From contig OX419338.1 of NCBI GenBank assembly GCA_948470475.1, positions 2,571,444-2,635,443 of the forward strand: 64,000 nucleotides of DNA, written 5' to 3'. This DNA comes from Galaxea fascicularis (Eukaryota; Cnidaria; Anthozoa; Scleractinia; Euphylliidae). Positions 21,163-33,200 of the stretch are shown here, piece after piece (the first letter of the stretch is position 1; the number at the start of each line of letters is the position of its first letter). A program made the position numbers and the translations under genes. The notes under the pieces were generated by a model. It did no database searches and had not been told where the DNA came from. It saw only the letters and a program-made list of their open reading frames with translations.

Positions 21163-24100
21163 TTCGGCAACTGGGGTTGAATGAATATGGATAAAGGGAG
21201 ATAAAGGCAACTGGGATTGAATGAATGCGGATTAAGGGACATGGCTGAATGAATGCGGATGAAGAGAGCTAAAGGCAACTGGGGGTAAATGAATGCGGAT
21301 GACCGGAGATAGAGGCAACTGGGGTTGAATGAATGAGAAAGAAGGGAGATGAAGGCAACTGGGGTTGAATGAATGCGGATGAAGGGAGATAAAGACAACT
21401 GGGGTTCAATGAATGTGGATGAACGGAGATGAAGACAACTGGGGTTGAATGAATGTGGATCAACGGAGGTGAAAAAACTGGGGTTGAATGAATGCGGATG
21501 AAGGGAAATAAAGCCAACTGGGGTTAAATGAATGCGAATGAAGTGAGATGAAGACAACTGGGGTTGAATGAATGCGGATGAAGGAAGATGAAGACAACTG
21601 GGGGTGAATGAATGCGGATGAAGGGAGATGAAGACAACTGGGCTTGAACAAACGCGGATAAAGGAAGATGAAGGCAACTGGGGTTGAATGAATGCTGATG
21701 AAGGGAGATGAAAACAACTGGGGTTGAATGAATGCGGATGAAGGGAGATGAAGACATCTGGGGTTGAATGAATGCGGATAAAGGAAAATAAAGGCAACTG
21801 GGGTTGAATGAATGCGGATGAAGGAAAATAAAGGCAACTGGGGTTAAATGAATGCGGATGAAGGGAGATAAAGGCAACTGGGGTTAAATGAATGCGGATG
21901 AAGGGTGATGAAGACAACTGGGGTTGAATGAATGCGGATGAAGGGAGATGAAGGCAACTGGGGTTAAATGAAAGTGGATGAAGGGAGATGAAGACAACTG
22001 GGGTTGAATGAATGCGGATGAACGTATATGAAGACAACTGGGATTAAATGAATGCGCATGAAGGGAGATGCAGGCAACCGGGGTTGAATGAATGCGGATG
22101 AAGGGAGATGAAGGCAACTGGGGTTGAATGAATGCGGATGAACGTATATGAAGACAACTGGGATTAAATGAATGCGCATGAAGGGAGATGAAGGCAACCG
22201 GGGTTGAATGAATGCGGATGAAGGGAGATGAAGGCAACTGGGGTTGAATGAATGCAGATGAAGGGAGATAAAGGCATCTGGGGTTGAATGAATGCAGATG
22301 AAGGGACATAAAGGCATCTGGGGTTGAATGAATGCGAATGAACGTATATGAAGGGAACTGAGGTTTAATTAATGTGGATGAAGGGAGATGAAGGCAACTG
22401 GGGGTGAATGAATGCGAATGAAGGGAGATGAAGGCAACTGGGGTTGAATGAATGCGGATGAAGGCAATTGGGGTTGAATGAATGCGGATGAAGGGAGATG
22501 AAGGCAACTGGGGTTGAATAAATGCGAATGAACGTATATGAAGACAACTGGGGTTAAATGAATGCGGATGAAGGGAGATGAAGGCAACTGGGGTTGAATG
22601 AATGAGAAAGAAGGGAGATGAAGGCAACTGGGGTTGAATGAATGCGGATGAAGGGAGATAAAGACAACTGGGGTTCAATGAATGTGGATGAACGGAGATG
22701 AAGACAACTGGGGTTGAATGAATGTGGATCAACGGAGGTGAAAAAACTGGGGTTGAATGAATGCGGATGAAGGGAAATAAAGCCAACTGGGGTTAAATGA
22801 ATGCGAATGAAGTGAGATGAAGACAACTGGGGTTGAATGAATGCGGATGAAGGAAGATGAAGACAACTGGGGGTGAATGAATGCGGATGAAGGGAGATGA
22901 AGACAACTGGGCTTGAACAAACGCGGATAAAGGAAGATGAAGGCAACTGGGGTTGAATGAATGCTGATGAAGGGAGATGAAGGCAACTGGGGTTGAATGA
23001 ATGCGGATGAAGAGAGATGAAGCCAACTGGGGGTGAATAAATGCGGATGAAGAGAGATGAAGCCAACTGGGGGTGAATAAATGCGGATGAACGTATATGA
23101 AGTCAACTGGGGTTAAATGAATGCGGATGAAGGGAGATGAAGGCAATTAAGGTTGAATGAATGCGGATGAAGGGAGATGAAGGCAACTGGGGTTGAATGA
23201 ATGTGGATGAAGGGAGATGAAGGCAACTGGGGTTGAATGAATGCGGATGAAGGGAGATGAAGGCAACTGGGGGTGAATGAATGCGAATGAAGGGAGATGA
23301 AGGCAACTGGGGTTGAATGAATGCGGATGAAGGGAGATGAAGGCAACTGGGGTTGAATGAATGCAGATGAAGGAAGATGAAGGCAACTGGGGATGAATGA
23401 ATGCGGATGAAGGGAGATGAAGCCAACTGGGGGTGAATGAATGCAGATGAACGTATATGAAGTCAACTGGGGTTAAATGAATGCGGATCAAGGGAGATAA
23501 AGGCAATTGGGGTTGAATGAATGCGGATGAAGGGAGATGAAGGCAACTGGGGTTGAATGAATAAGGATGAAGGGAGATGAAGGCAACTGGGGTTGAATGA
23601 ATGCGGATGAAGAGAGATGAAGGCAACTGGGGGTGAATGAATCGGATGAAGGGAGAAGAAGGCAACTGGGGTTGAATGAATGGGGATGAAGGGAGATAAA
23701 GACAACTGGGGTTAAATGAATGCGGATGAAGGGAGACGAAGGCAATTAAGGTTGAATGAATGCGCATGAAGGGAGATGAAGGCAACTGGGGTTGAATGAA
23801 TGTGGATGAAGGGAGATGAAGGCAACTGGGGTTGAATGAATGCGGATGAAGAGAGATGAAGGCAACTGGGGGTGAATGAATGCGGATGAACGTATATGAA
23901 GTCATCCGGGGTTAAATGAATGCGGATGAAGGGAGATGAAGGCAATTAAGGTTGAATGAATGCGGATGAAGGGAGATGAAGGCAACTGGGGTTGAATGAA
24001 TGCGAATGAACGTATATGAAGACAACTGGGGTTAAATGAATGCGGATGAAGGGAGATGAAGGCAACTGGGGTTGAATGAATGCGGATGAAGGGAAATGAA

Positions 24101-24942
24101 GGCAACTGTGGGTAAATGAATGCAGATGAAGGGAGATGAAGGCAACTGGGGTTGAATGAATGCGAATGAACATATATGAAGACAACTGGGGTTAAATGAA
24201 TGCGCATGAAGGGAGATGAAGGCAACCGGGGTTGAATGAATGTGGATGAAGGAAAATGAAGGCAACTGGGGTTAAATGAATGCGCATAAAGGGAGATGAA
24301 GGCAACCGGGGTTGAATGAATGCAGATGAAGGGAGATGAAGGCAACTGGGGTTGATTGAATGCAGATGAAGGGAGATAAAGGCATCTGGGGTTGAATGAA
24401 TGCAGATGAAGGGACATAAAGGCATCTGGGGTTGAATGAATGCGAATGAACGGATATTAAGGCAACTGGGGTTTAATGAATGTGGATGAAGGGAGATGAA
24501 GGCAACTGGGGGTGAATGAATGCGAATGAAGGGAGATGAAGGCAACTGGGGTTGAATGAATGTGGATGAACGGAGATGAAGGCAACTGGGGTTGAATGAA
24601 TGCGAATTAACGTATATGAAGACAACTGGGGTTAAATGAATGCGGATGAAGGGAGATGAAGGCAACTGGGGTTGAATGAATGCGGATGAAGGGAAATGAA
24701 GGCTACTGTGGGCAAATGAATGCGGATGAAGGTAGATAAAGGGAACTGGGGGGAAATGAATGTGGATACAGGCAGCTGAAGGCAACTAGAGGGAAATGAA
24801 TGTAAATGTAGGAGAAGCAATGATGATGAAGGGAGATAAAGGCAAGTTAGGGTGAATGAATGTATTTAAGATATTATATAAAATGTTGTAGTATGACGTA
24901 GTTGGGGACTCGTGGTGGGTATATCCATGAGATCCTTGCCAT
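21163..24942. repeat. Right arm of the 9-kb inverted structure: 40-bp minisatellite plus outer end
   Basis: About 90 copies of the reverse complement of the left-arm unit (read here as ggggttgaatgaatg, then cggatgaagggagatgaagg). A block of about 400 bp starting near 21316 is repeated at an offset of 1,269 bp near 22585, recognisable by gaatgagaaagaaggg, gtggatcaacggagg and gcttgaacaaacgcgg. Smaller 120-bp and related higher-order duplications carry aacgtatatgaag. The outer 150 bp (about 24790-24942) mirrors 15981-16130. Open frames through it are by-products of the stop-poor unit. Confidence 0.92.
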
Positions 24943-27060
24943 TTTGACTCACATAGAAATAGAAATTCGGTGATCCATCAGTGCCAGAAAAAAGAAGGTT
25001 TCTGAAGAGTTGAAAATCCAGTCTGGAAGTTTTTTTAGACTAGAATTTTAGTATTCAGAAAAATATAACGAAGCCTATAAGATGTTGAAGCGAAGCAAAA
25101 TACGTGTAGAGATGATCTTCAGTGAATATGTCTGAACAGCATTCTATTCACTGAAGTTTATCTTAGTCCTTCGCTTGTCTTTCAGAAATTCACGCTATCA
25201 GTTTCCAAATTCTTGATCTCGACTTATAAAGAAATCCAAGGTATACGTGTGGGCATTCGTCATATCATTTTCCGTTGACTCACAACGAGTGTTATATTTC
25301 CTGTTACGATGTCAATCTAGTTTAGCAGGCTTCTGATTGTCAACGAGCCGTGGGAACCCAAGCTCTTCTCGGGGGTGAGGGTGTGCGGCACGGTTCCTGC
25401 AACCCTTACCCTATTTCAGACCAAAATCTGTGATTTTCCCTACCCTATTTCAGACTTTTGGCGCCGCACATACCTATGTAGCCCATATAAGGGAGTGCCC
25501 TCCCCCCCCCCCCCCGGTCCTGAGAGCTGTGCCAGCAAAGGTTGACCGGACCTTTCCAGTTCTGGTAGATTCCCACAATATGACGCCGAAACTTCACGCC
25601 CTTTCGAATATTTCTTTGGAATTACGGTTTATCCATATCTTCTTTATAAAACAGATCTATTCGCCAAATGTGTTTGTGGTTTGGAAAAAACCTTTTTGGG
25701 CTTGTGATACTGTGTACGTGATAAGAAAACTCTTACATACCAGGCGCTATGTTGATCCGCTTCCACCTTTGAAGTACCTTTCACGAGAGTATCTCAGGTC
25801 ACCCAATCATATCCAATAACAAAAAGCGTTGTAAATTCTCGTTGTTATGCTCTGTCCGCAAGGTTGCGAGGCCAGTTTACATTCTTTGTGGTTTTTTAAG
25901 CCTGAGCCAACGGATATCCGGTTTTGTAACATTTTGTAAACTGCATGGCGACCTTTTGGGGCGACCTATGCGATGCTCCTGTCACGAAACTCTTTGTAAC
26001 CCCTATGCGATGTGTCAGATTGACATTTCGTTTCTCAGAAAGTTTGGAGTGTGTCGAATTCTCGGAAATTTCTGTTCGTAGAAACGTCTGTTGACAATTT
26101 TTTTGGAGAGCATGGGTTTTCCCTGATCTGCTTGCAATATGTTATATGCACACTGAACAAATCCAATTCGAGCGTAGTTTTCTATTTCCTTACAAGCACT
26201 TAATTTCTAAGTTTCGATCTTGATCAACTTGGATCGAGTCCGTAAGATTCTTTTTAAAGTTTTAGATTACGTGATTTTGTCCCTGGGGTTTGATCCTCAT
26301 TTTCGTACTATTCAATTCAAAGAATTATACTTTTTAGCAAAATAAATTTTGACATATAAACTTTGAAATCCTTTATTTTGTTCTCAAGCAATCAAGGACT
26401 GCAGGCTACTGCTGTGAAAAATATAATAAAGACGACATCAATTATTGATCTTCCTACAGATTTAAAAATAATATAATGAAACCGCGCATACGAGAATCGA
26501 AGTAAAGAAAAATTACACTGTGGTTTAAATATCTGAATATTCAGTAAAACTACCCAAGGTTTCCTAGATATTCTTAATTTTTAAAGTTGTAGTGTTTAAA
26601 TCATTGTTGCAATGGTTTATAACATGTGAATGCATTTTTGAATGAAATACAATGAAAGTGTTGGCTGGCCCATGATGTGTAAAGAAAATTTTCCCGAAAA
26701 GAAAAACTTCAGTATTACGAAATGACTACATCCTCCTGTCAAAAGGTCGGAGCACAACTTCTATACGTTCTATTTAAATTTAAAGAGACTCTTGTTTGTG
26801 TGGTCCGATATTTATGTTGAAGAAAACTTGACTATTCTCGGCGATAACATGTGCGAATTTTAATGTGAAAACCAAAATATTCAAGCCTTAATTTGCTGGC
26901 CTGAATAATACATAATTTAGCTCAACGTTTGGGAAAAAATTGGATTTATTTTCGTCGATCTGGGGTCGTGAAGATATGCTCAGGTGATTAGTTGAGTGGT
27001 TTGACGTATTTCCTCGCCATTTGGGAAAATTGAAACAGACACGATTGTGCCAAATATGGT
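24943..27060. other. Intergenic stretch between the inverted structure and sestrin
   Basis: Holds a duplicated ccctatttcagac motif near 25410-25450, a 15-bp C-run at 25501-25515, and a small hairpin (cttcagtgaata/ctattcactgaag) near 25118-25160. A 129-codon open frame at 25430 lies in this repeat-like DNA and is not a convincing gene. The remainder is AT-rich with nothing recognised. Confidence 0.45.
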
Positions 27061-27079
27061 CTTTTTGGAGGTGTGTTCG

Positions 27080-27110
27080 TGACGTCAGGACCGGCTCGTG
27101 TTGTGATTGG
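27080..27110 (+). promoter_or_regulatory. CRE and inverted CCAAT box upstream of sestrin
   Basis: A perfect palindromic CRE, tgacgtca, at 27080-27087 and an attgg (inverted CCAAT) at 27106-27110 lie 140-170 bp before the sestrin start codon. The placement suits a proximal promoter for a stress-responsive gene. Function is inferred from motif and position only. Confidence 0.4.
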
Positions 27111-27248
27111 TCAGTTTAGGTGGCCTCACAGGTAGATGTGTCATGATGGTCGACAGCTTTTCCGAGCTTCTTGTTCAACTGCAAGACATGTTGTCAGGGA
27201 TTTAGGGATTTTTCTTGGCTGTTTCGGGCCAAGGCTTATCCTGGGACA

Positions 27249-30200
27249 ATGAACGATGAAGAAGACATATCCAGTGAGATAGATTCGTTGAGAGATTTGT
27301 GTGGCTTGCAAACCAGGGACGAGAACACCCGGCATCAGTTTCTCGAATCGTTAGGGAAAACACTGAAAGCGTGGACAAACAGAAGACGAGATAATGTTGA
27401 AAATGGATTTGAGAGCTTTCTTTCGGGCCTTTTGCCTTGCATTTTACGGCTTTCATTACGGAGTCCCTTTTCAGATATCAGGGAAAGTTGTTCAGGGCTG
27501 CTTACCGCCGTGAAGGTAATAAAAATTTGGGTTCTTGTGACCAAGAATAACTTAATGGCTGCTGATGGAAAACTTTTTCCTCTCGTTTTAGGAAAAGGGA
27601 ATAAAGGTTCCACGAACGGTTTACAAGGGACCTACAATATTTATTCCATCTAAAGAGGTATTTGTTGATTTGTATGTTTCTTGTCGTTACAATGGCATTA
27701 AACGAAGTTGTTTTGGTTCGGAATTTGGGGTTAATAGAAGAAACGATATCGTGTGATCCGCACGACTGAGTGCACGAAAATGTACCAAAATTGTTAAGTA
27801 ACATTCTTGTGCTTGCCGCCATTAATCAGATTTATTGATAGTATAGTTGTAGCTTATTGTTCATGTAAAGAAAAAAATACAGGAATAGATTTTTTTGTTG
27901 AAGTGGATCCCAATCAACTATGTGAAACTACTTTTATTACATCTAACTTTTGTTTGTATGAGAGCTCTTCGCATTATGAGTTTGCCCTTAAGATCAGTCA
28001 ATTATACGGTAGAAGAAATACCGCATATAGTGAACATAGATTAATTAAAGTTTCAATTTATTACAGCAAGTACCTTCTTTTTATCTAAGCCCTGCAAGGG
28101 ATGGCAAAATTTGGTGCAAGAGTATCTCCTCATGCGACCTCTTGTCAAAACATGATTAAGCTGCGACTGGGCACCTTTCGATGAAGTCTTTGAAAAGGCG
28201 AAACTTATCTGTCCAAATTGAAACAAAATGCCCCATTTTTAGGATAGTACACCTGTGTTTTGTTCGCAAAAGCCATTAAGATAATCATGCAAATTACAGT
28301 TGGACATGTTTTAATTGATTTATGGACAGTTGATTCGTCGTGGGGTTAGAAGCTTGTTTGTCTTCAGATTCAGTAATTCTGTTATCGCTTTGGGGTAATC
28401 CCTGAATGGCTGTTGTGTTCAGAATTTATCTGACAATTCGCTGATTGTTATTTTGTACCGGGGAAACCCGCTTTTTCGTTTTGACTGTCTTGTTTTTGCG
28501 GTAGCGTTTAATTGGCGGATTAATTCGGCAGAGATGATCACGATGAGTTAAAGTATCCCTCACATCTTATGTGATACACCAGGGACCCGTGTCTCGAAAC
28601 TCCCGAAACTTTTCGAGTCTATTTCGGGTGCTCTAATTTCCTATTTATTTCGAAAACAAAGACGTTTTTGGGTATGAAATTTTGCAGCAAATCTGCCCTT
28701 TCGTTACTTGAAATCAAAGTGAAAGGCTAGGATTTCAGAATGAGCGGTCGCAGTTTTTGAAATGCCTTTACGGGCCCGAAAAGTTTACGGCACTTTCGAG
28801 AAACGAGCCCCTGGAGAAGATGGTGGTAGATTCACTCAGATAAATAAGCTTAGAGCTGTAGGCTCCAGTTAATGACCTTCACATTCGTTACAGAACAGAA
28901 AGATGGAATTAATGTTTTGTAACAAATGTTTATTTTGTGTATCTAAAATGTGTGTAGTAAACGTAAAATGCCATTTTCAAGTGTCAAGGAAGATGATGCA
29001 ATCACACTAGGTGTTCTCGTGGGGGTCATTAAAAGCAGTGACTGTTATGGTGTCTTAGTTGAATTCCTGCTACAATTGTTTACGTTCATCCCAGAAGCAA
29101 TTCATTAGCAGTACAAGTAGCAGTACAGATGTAACAAATGCAGAATGAACCGTTAACTGACAAGGTTTATTAATTTTCTGTTTAACTCTTAAAATTAATT
29201 CCCAGTGTCAGTTTTCTATGACCTTTTGTGGGTGATGCAAGAATTACGCATGAGAGCGATTAAGAGTTCTTGATGACTGCAAAAATAGGCTGAGTGTTAG
29301 AGCAAGCTGAATTATTGTAAACTTAATTTGCCTCTTTTTTCTGAGAGGTACAGGGGTGTATGACAACTGTCAACAGTCATGTTGTGTAAATGTTACTATA
29401 GCATGATGGGAAATGAGCTACTGAGTAGATTATTGTTTCCTCATAAAAGTCAAAAGTCCATCTCAGTGTTGCAGCAGTTAGCTTTTGTGTTTACATGAGA
29501 AGTGTATTAGAGAGACCTTTCATCATGTACAAATTGAATCAGGCTGAGGAGAGCTTGTGTACTGATATTGTCATCTACTTTTAGGTTGTAACCATGGACA
29601 CTGATGATGAGCAAGTTCTCAGTTTGCTTGTGGAGTCTTTCCTTCTCAGTGGACGAGTCACAAATGTCAATAGCCTCATTGCATTTCATCCTCAGTATCT
29701 TGAATGTTTTCTGAGGACAGAATATTTTATGTTTAAAGGAGAAGGCCCTCTACCTTTTGACTGGAGATGTTATATTGCTATCATGGTAAGAGACTATTGT
29801 CAAACCATGATTGGCATCAGAGTTGCCACTTGTATGTGAACAACCAGTGTTATTTTCCTGAGACTGCTTCTCAAAGCAATCTTAATTTCCAAAAATGCAT
29901 TCTTTGCAAATTGTCAAGTGGAAGAGTTGATCTTTGCAGCTTACTGCGTTTTCTGTCTTATTTAAGGCTGCAAGCAGGCATCGTTGCTGTTATTTGGTAA
30001 GTTTTTCTACGTATACTTGTGATTCACAGAAGGCATCATTGTTGTGTCAAACACATAACAGTGAATGAATATGTAATAGTACATGTATTTAGTTTGAAAG
30101 GGAACTTGAAGTGGCAGCTTGGGAAAGTTTGCCAATACAATCTTTTACATTTGCTGTACTTTGTTGTGAGGGAATCAATATTCTGATCCTTGATTTTTCA

Positions 30201-33200
30201 TTTATGTAAACTCCTTGTATAATACTTTGGCACTCATTGGTACAGTTTTTTGATGTTTTATTGACACTTTGCAGCTGTAGATTGGAAACTCACTGAGAGA
30301 TTTCTAACTAGCTGTTTACCTTGGACGTAATGAGAAGAACATGTGCTGTTATAGGTGATATCATAACGTCTTGTATTTGTGTTTACAGGTGCAGCTGTAT
30401 GAGCTAGAGTTCCTTAAACAGCAGGGAGACAAAACCTGGTTGCATGGTGTTGAGGATATTCCAGCTAAACTAAGAGCTCTATGTGAAATAAACAAAATCC
30501 TGGCACATCAACCATGGTTAATCAGTGCAAGGCATATTGAGGTAGATGACTTGTATATGTTGCATTCATTTTGACCTGTACCTGAATGTCTAGGATGTTC
30601 TTCACATTAATATGCAATTGGTTTGAATGTTTTTAAGCTGTGTGACATATATTTTGCGAGAAAGGAGATCAACTCAATTTAATTAACCCACTGTTGAAAA
30701 TCTCTAAAATGTGAAGGTTTTTTTATTATTATGTTTCTTTAATTGTCTACATTTTAGAACCCAGCATTTTTTATGTCAGGGCATCTTATTAGAAAATAAA
30801 AACTTGTTGCTTGTGCATTGTTTGAGTTACATGTAATCAGGGCTTGAGACTAACTCTTCAGCTCACTAGCCCAGTGACTAGTACATGTGTTTTATTCACT
30901 AGCCAAAACCACTTTCTTACTTGCCAGATTTGTTTCTTAGTTATTTTTCATCCTGTCAATAAGTTTCAATACCTTTTCTGCGACCACAATATCTGAACTT
31001 ATCGCCAAATCAGTCTTTTCCCTTAGGAGTTGGCTTATGCGTTCTTATTAAGAAGAGATATGAAACAAATGTTATTAATTTTTACTAATCCATAATTCAT
31101 CTGATTTTTGTTAAAAATTAATTTCCAAATTCATAATTTATCGGATTTCTATTAGGGTTTACAGAGGTATGCATGTGTCTTCAATGTGTGGTTCCAGAAA
31201 ATATCCATACCCCCCCCACGGAAGACTTTTTGATTTGCACCCCCCTCCCCCTAGGATTTTCCGTTCCAGAGGGGTCTTTGATGACCCCCCCTCCCCTCCG
31301 GAATTTCCAGAAGTTTTGTACTTATAAAAAAGAAAGTGAATACCAACTTAGTTACGTAAATACGATAGAATTTTATTACAACAGTGTAAACATTAAGGTT
31401 AACTTTAACAAAAATATAATGCTTTGATAAGTTTATTATCCAGCTAAACTTTTAGCTTCTTCTCCATCAACTTTGCAAATTATGTTTGTGTTGTTTTTAT
31501 GTAAGATTATAAGCTTAAACATTTGGGTAGCACGTCAACTGTTTCGCGTTTTTGTGCAAACTCCGATGAGAACATTTCACTCGCTTAAACAACTTCGCAA
31601 ACAATAGTAAAGTAAACAGAAACTTACAAGGTTCCTTTGTCTATACATTTTGTCAGTTTCTTCGGGTTGATTCTTATTTAAGGACCAAAAACTTCACTAA
31701 CAGACATGTTAACGCGGTAGGTTTCGTGAACGTTGTCACGATGTACCAGCCAGGTAGCCAGGCCTTCTGAAGGTTGAATGAAAATGAGACAAAGCTGGAA
31801 GTCTGGAGACGAGACTGCAGTTGAGACCACCATTTTAAATGTTTTGAAGAAAGTAGCTTCGGGAGATTGTAGCACTAGCTAACTCAAAGAAAAAAAGAAA
31901 CATTGAAGCTAATAATGTGAACTTTATCTCAATGGCCAGGAGTACTGACTTTTGTTTCAAAACAACGTATGTATGTTTTTGTGCTTCAGATCAATCGTAC
32001 GTTGCTTTCAATGTTTTGTACATGGTTCGTGACCCTTTGGAAAAGTAGTTCCCCACGAAACCCCCTACCCTTCGGAAATTACTGCCCTTTAACCCCCCGT
32101 CCCCCTCGGAATTTCCAATGATCTTCCGTGGGGGGGTATGGATATTTTCTGGAACCACACAATACCATAAATTTATTGGTCAGAAACATGATCAATAATT
32201 AATGAATTTTTCAAAGAATTGGTAACTTTCAAATATGGTTTTCGTAGCACTTCTAGTAACTTGTAACTCAACAACTGGTGAGCTAAAGATGTTATTTCTT
32301 TAATTATTGAGGTACAGTTAATGCCATAATCACAGCTATGACAAAATTCTCAAATCTGATTGGCTATCACTAGCTATGACTTAAGCATTAATAGGATAGT
32401 GTAACTGGACATTGTACAAGTCATACAAGTCCATTGTGCACATGCTGTAAGAGTTCAGTTGCACTATAAACAAGTTCTTTTTTTTTTTTAAATTTTGCTA
32501 TGGATAATGTGTTATTTTTTCCTGAAAAGGTTTCCTCATTTTGACTCCTGAATTTTGTTATCGATAAAATTAACTGGTAACGGGACTGTGTGTCGCCCAA
32601 TTTGGTCTGTAATCATACTTGTGATGAAACAAATCCGACTCCCTCTACTTGGTCTTCTGATTTTGTTTATCACTTGTATGATTACAGACTGGATTGTACT
32701 CCACTCAGCCCTATTACCATTATATATGGGGTATTGTTTCTTGTCTTAAAATTACTTTTTTTTCTTTTCTGCTGTTACAGAAACTCCTTAAAGGTCAAGA
32801 CAACTGGTCATTGTCAGAACTGATCCAAGCCATTGTTATCCTGACCCACACTCATAGCCTGTGCAGCTTTGTATATGGCTGTGGTATTACCCCAGAAATA
32901 GACCGCGATGGAGGCCACACCTTCAAACCCCCATCTGTATCTGATTCCAACCGGAGTAGCATTGATGGAGATGACCTTCCTATGAATGGCTTGCACAGTC
33001 GATCATGTATGACTGAGTTGGTAGAAAAAATGAAAGAAGTGGAAGCAGAGCATAATGCTCTCATGGAGACGACTCAAGAAGAATTGTTTCAGGAATTTGA
33101 AAAAGTGGAGAGCGGAGAAGGTATGTAACAAGGGGAAGCTTGGAATCACCAAAAGTCATTTCAAGTTTATGTTGTTGTCACTCTCTCGTGCCTTAATGAT

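Larger units (their letters stand above)
15981..24942. mobile_element. Composite inverted-repeat structure (foldback-like), about 9 kb
   Basis: Two arms of the same minisatellite in opposite orientation (15981-17930 and about 21163-24942) enclose a 3.2-kb spacer with MITEs and PLE copy 2. The outermost 140-150 bp and the outermost variant units correspond in order in both arms, with one extra 40-bp unit on the right. So the arms are inverted copies of one ancestral end, not two unrelated arrays. Drosophila FB and Rehavkus-type (Mutator-like) transposons are known to have long terminal inverted repeats made of tandem units, and this resembles them. No transposase and no matching 9-bp target duplication were found at the edges. 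An inverted segmental duplication is the alternative. Confidence 0.6.

Noticed and set aside
21138..24820. Similar repetitive frames on the minus strand of the right array
   Set aside because: Same cause as in the left array, in inverted orientation.
15981..24942. Target-site duplication of the 9-kb structure
   Set aside because: The nine bases outside the left edge (gggaaagac) and the right edge (atccttgcc) do not match, and sliding the boundary by a few bases did not help.
25430..25819. 129-codon open frame
   Set aside because: It starts in a duplicated ccctatttcagac repeat and crosses a 15-bp C-run. No domain, splice structure or recognisable similarity.
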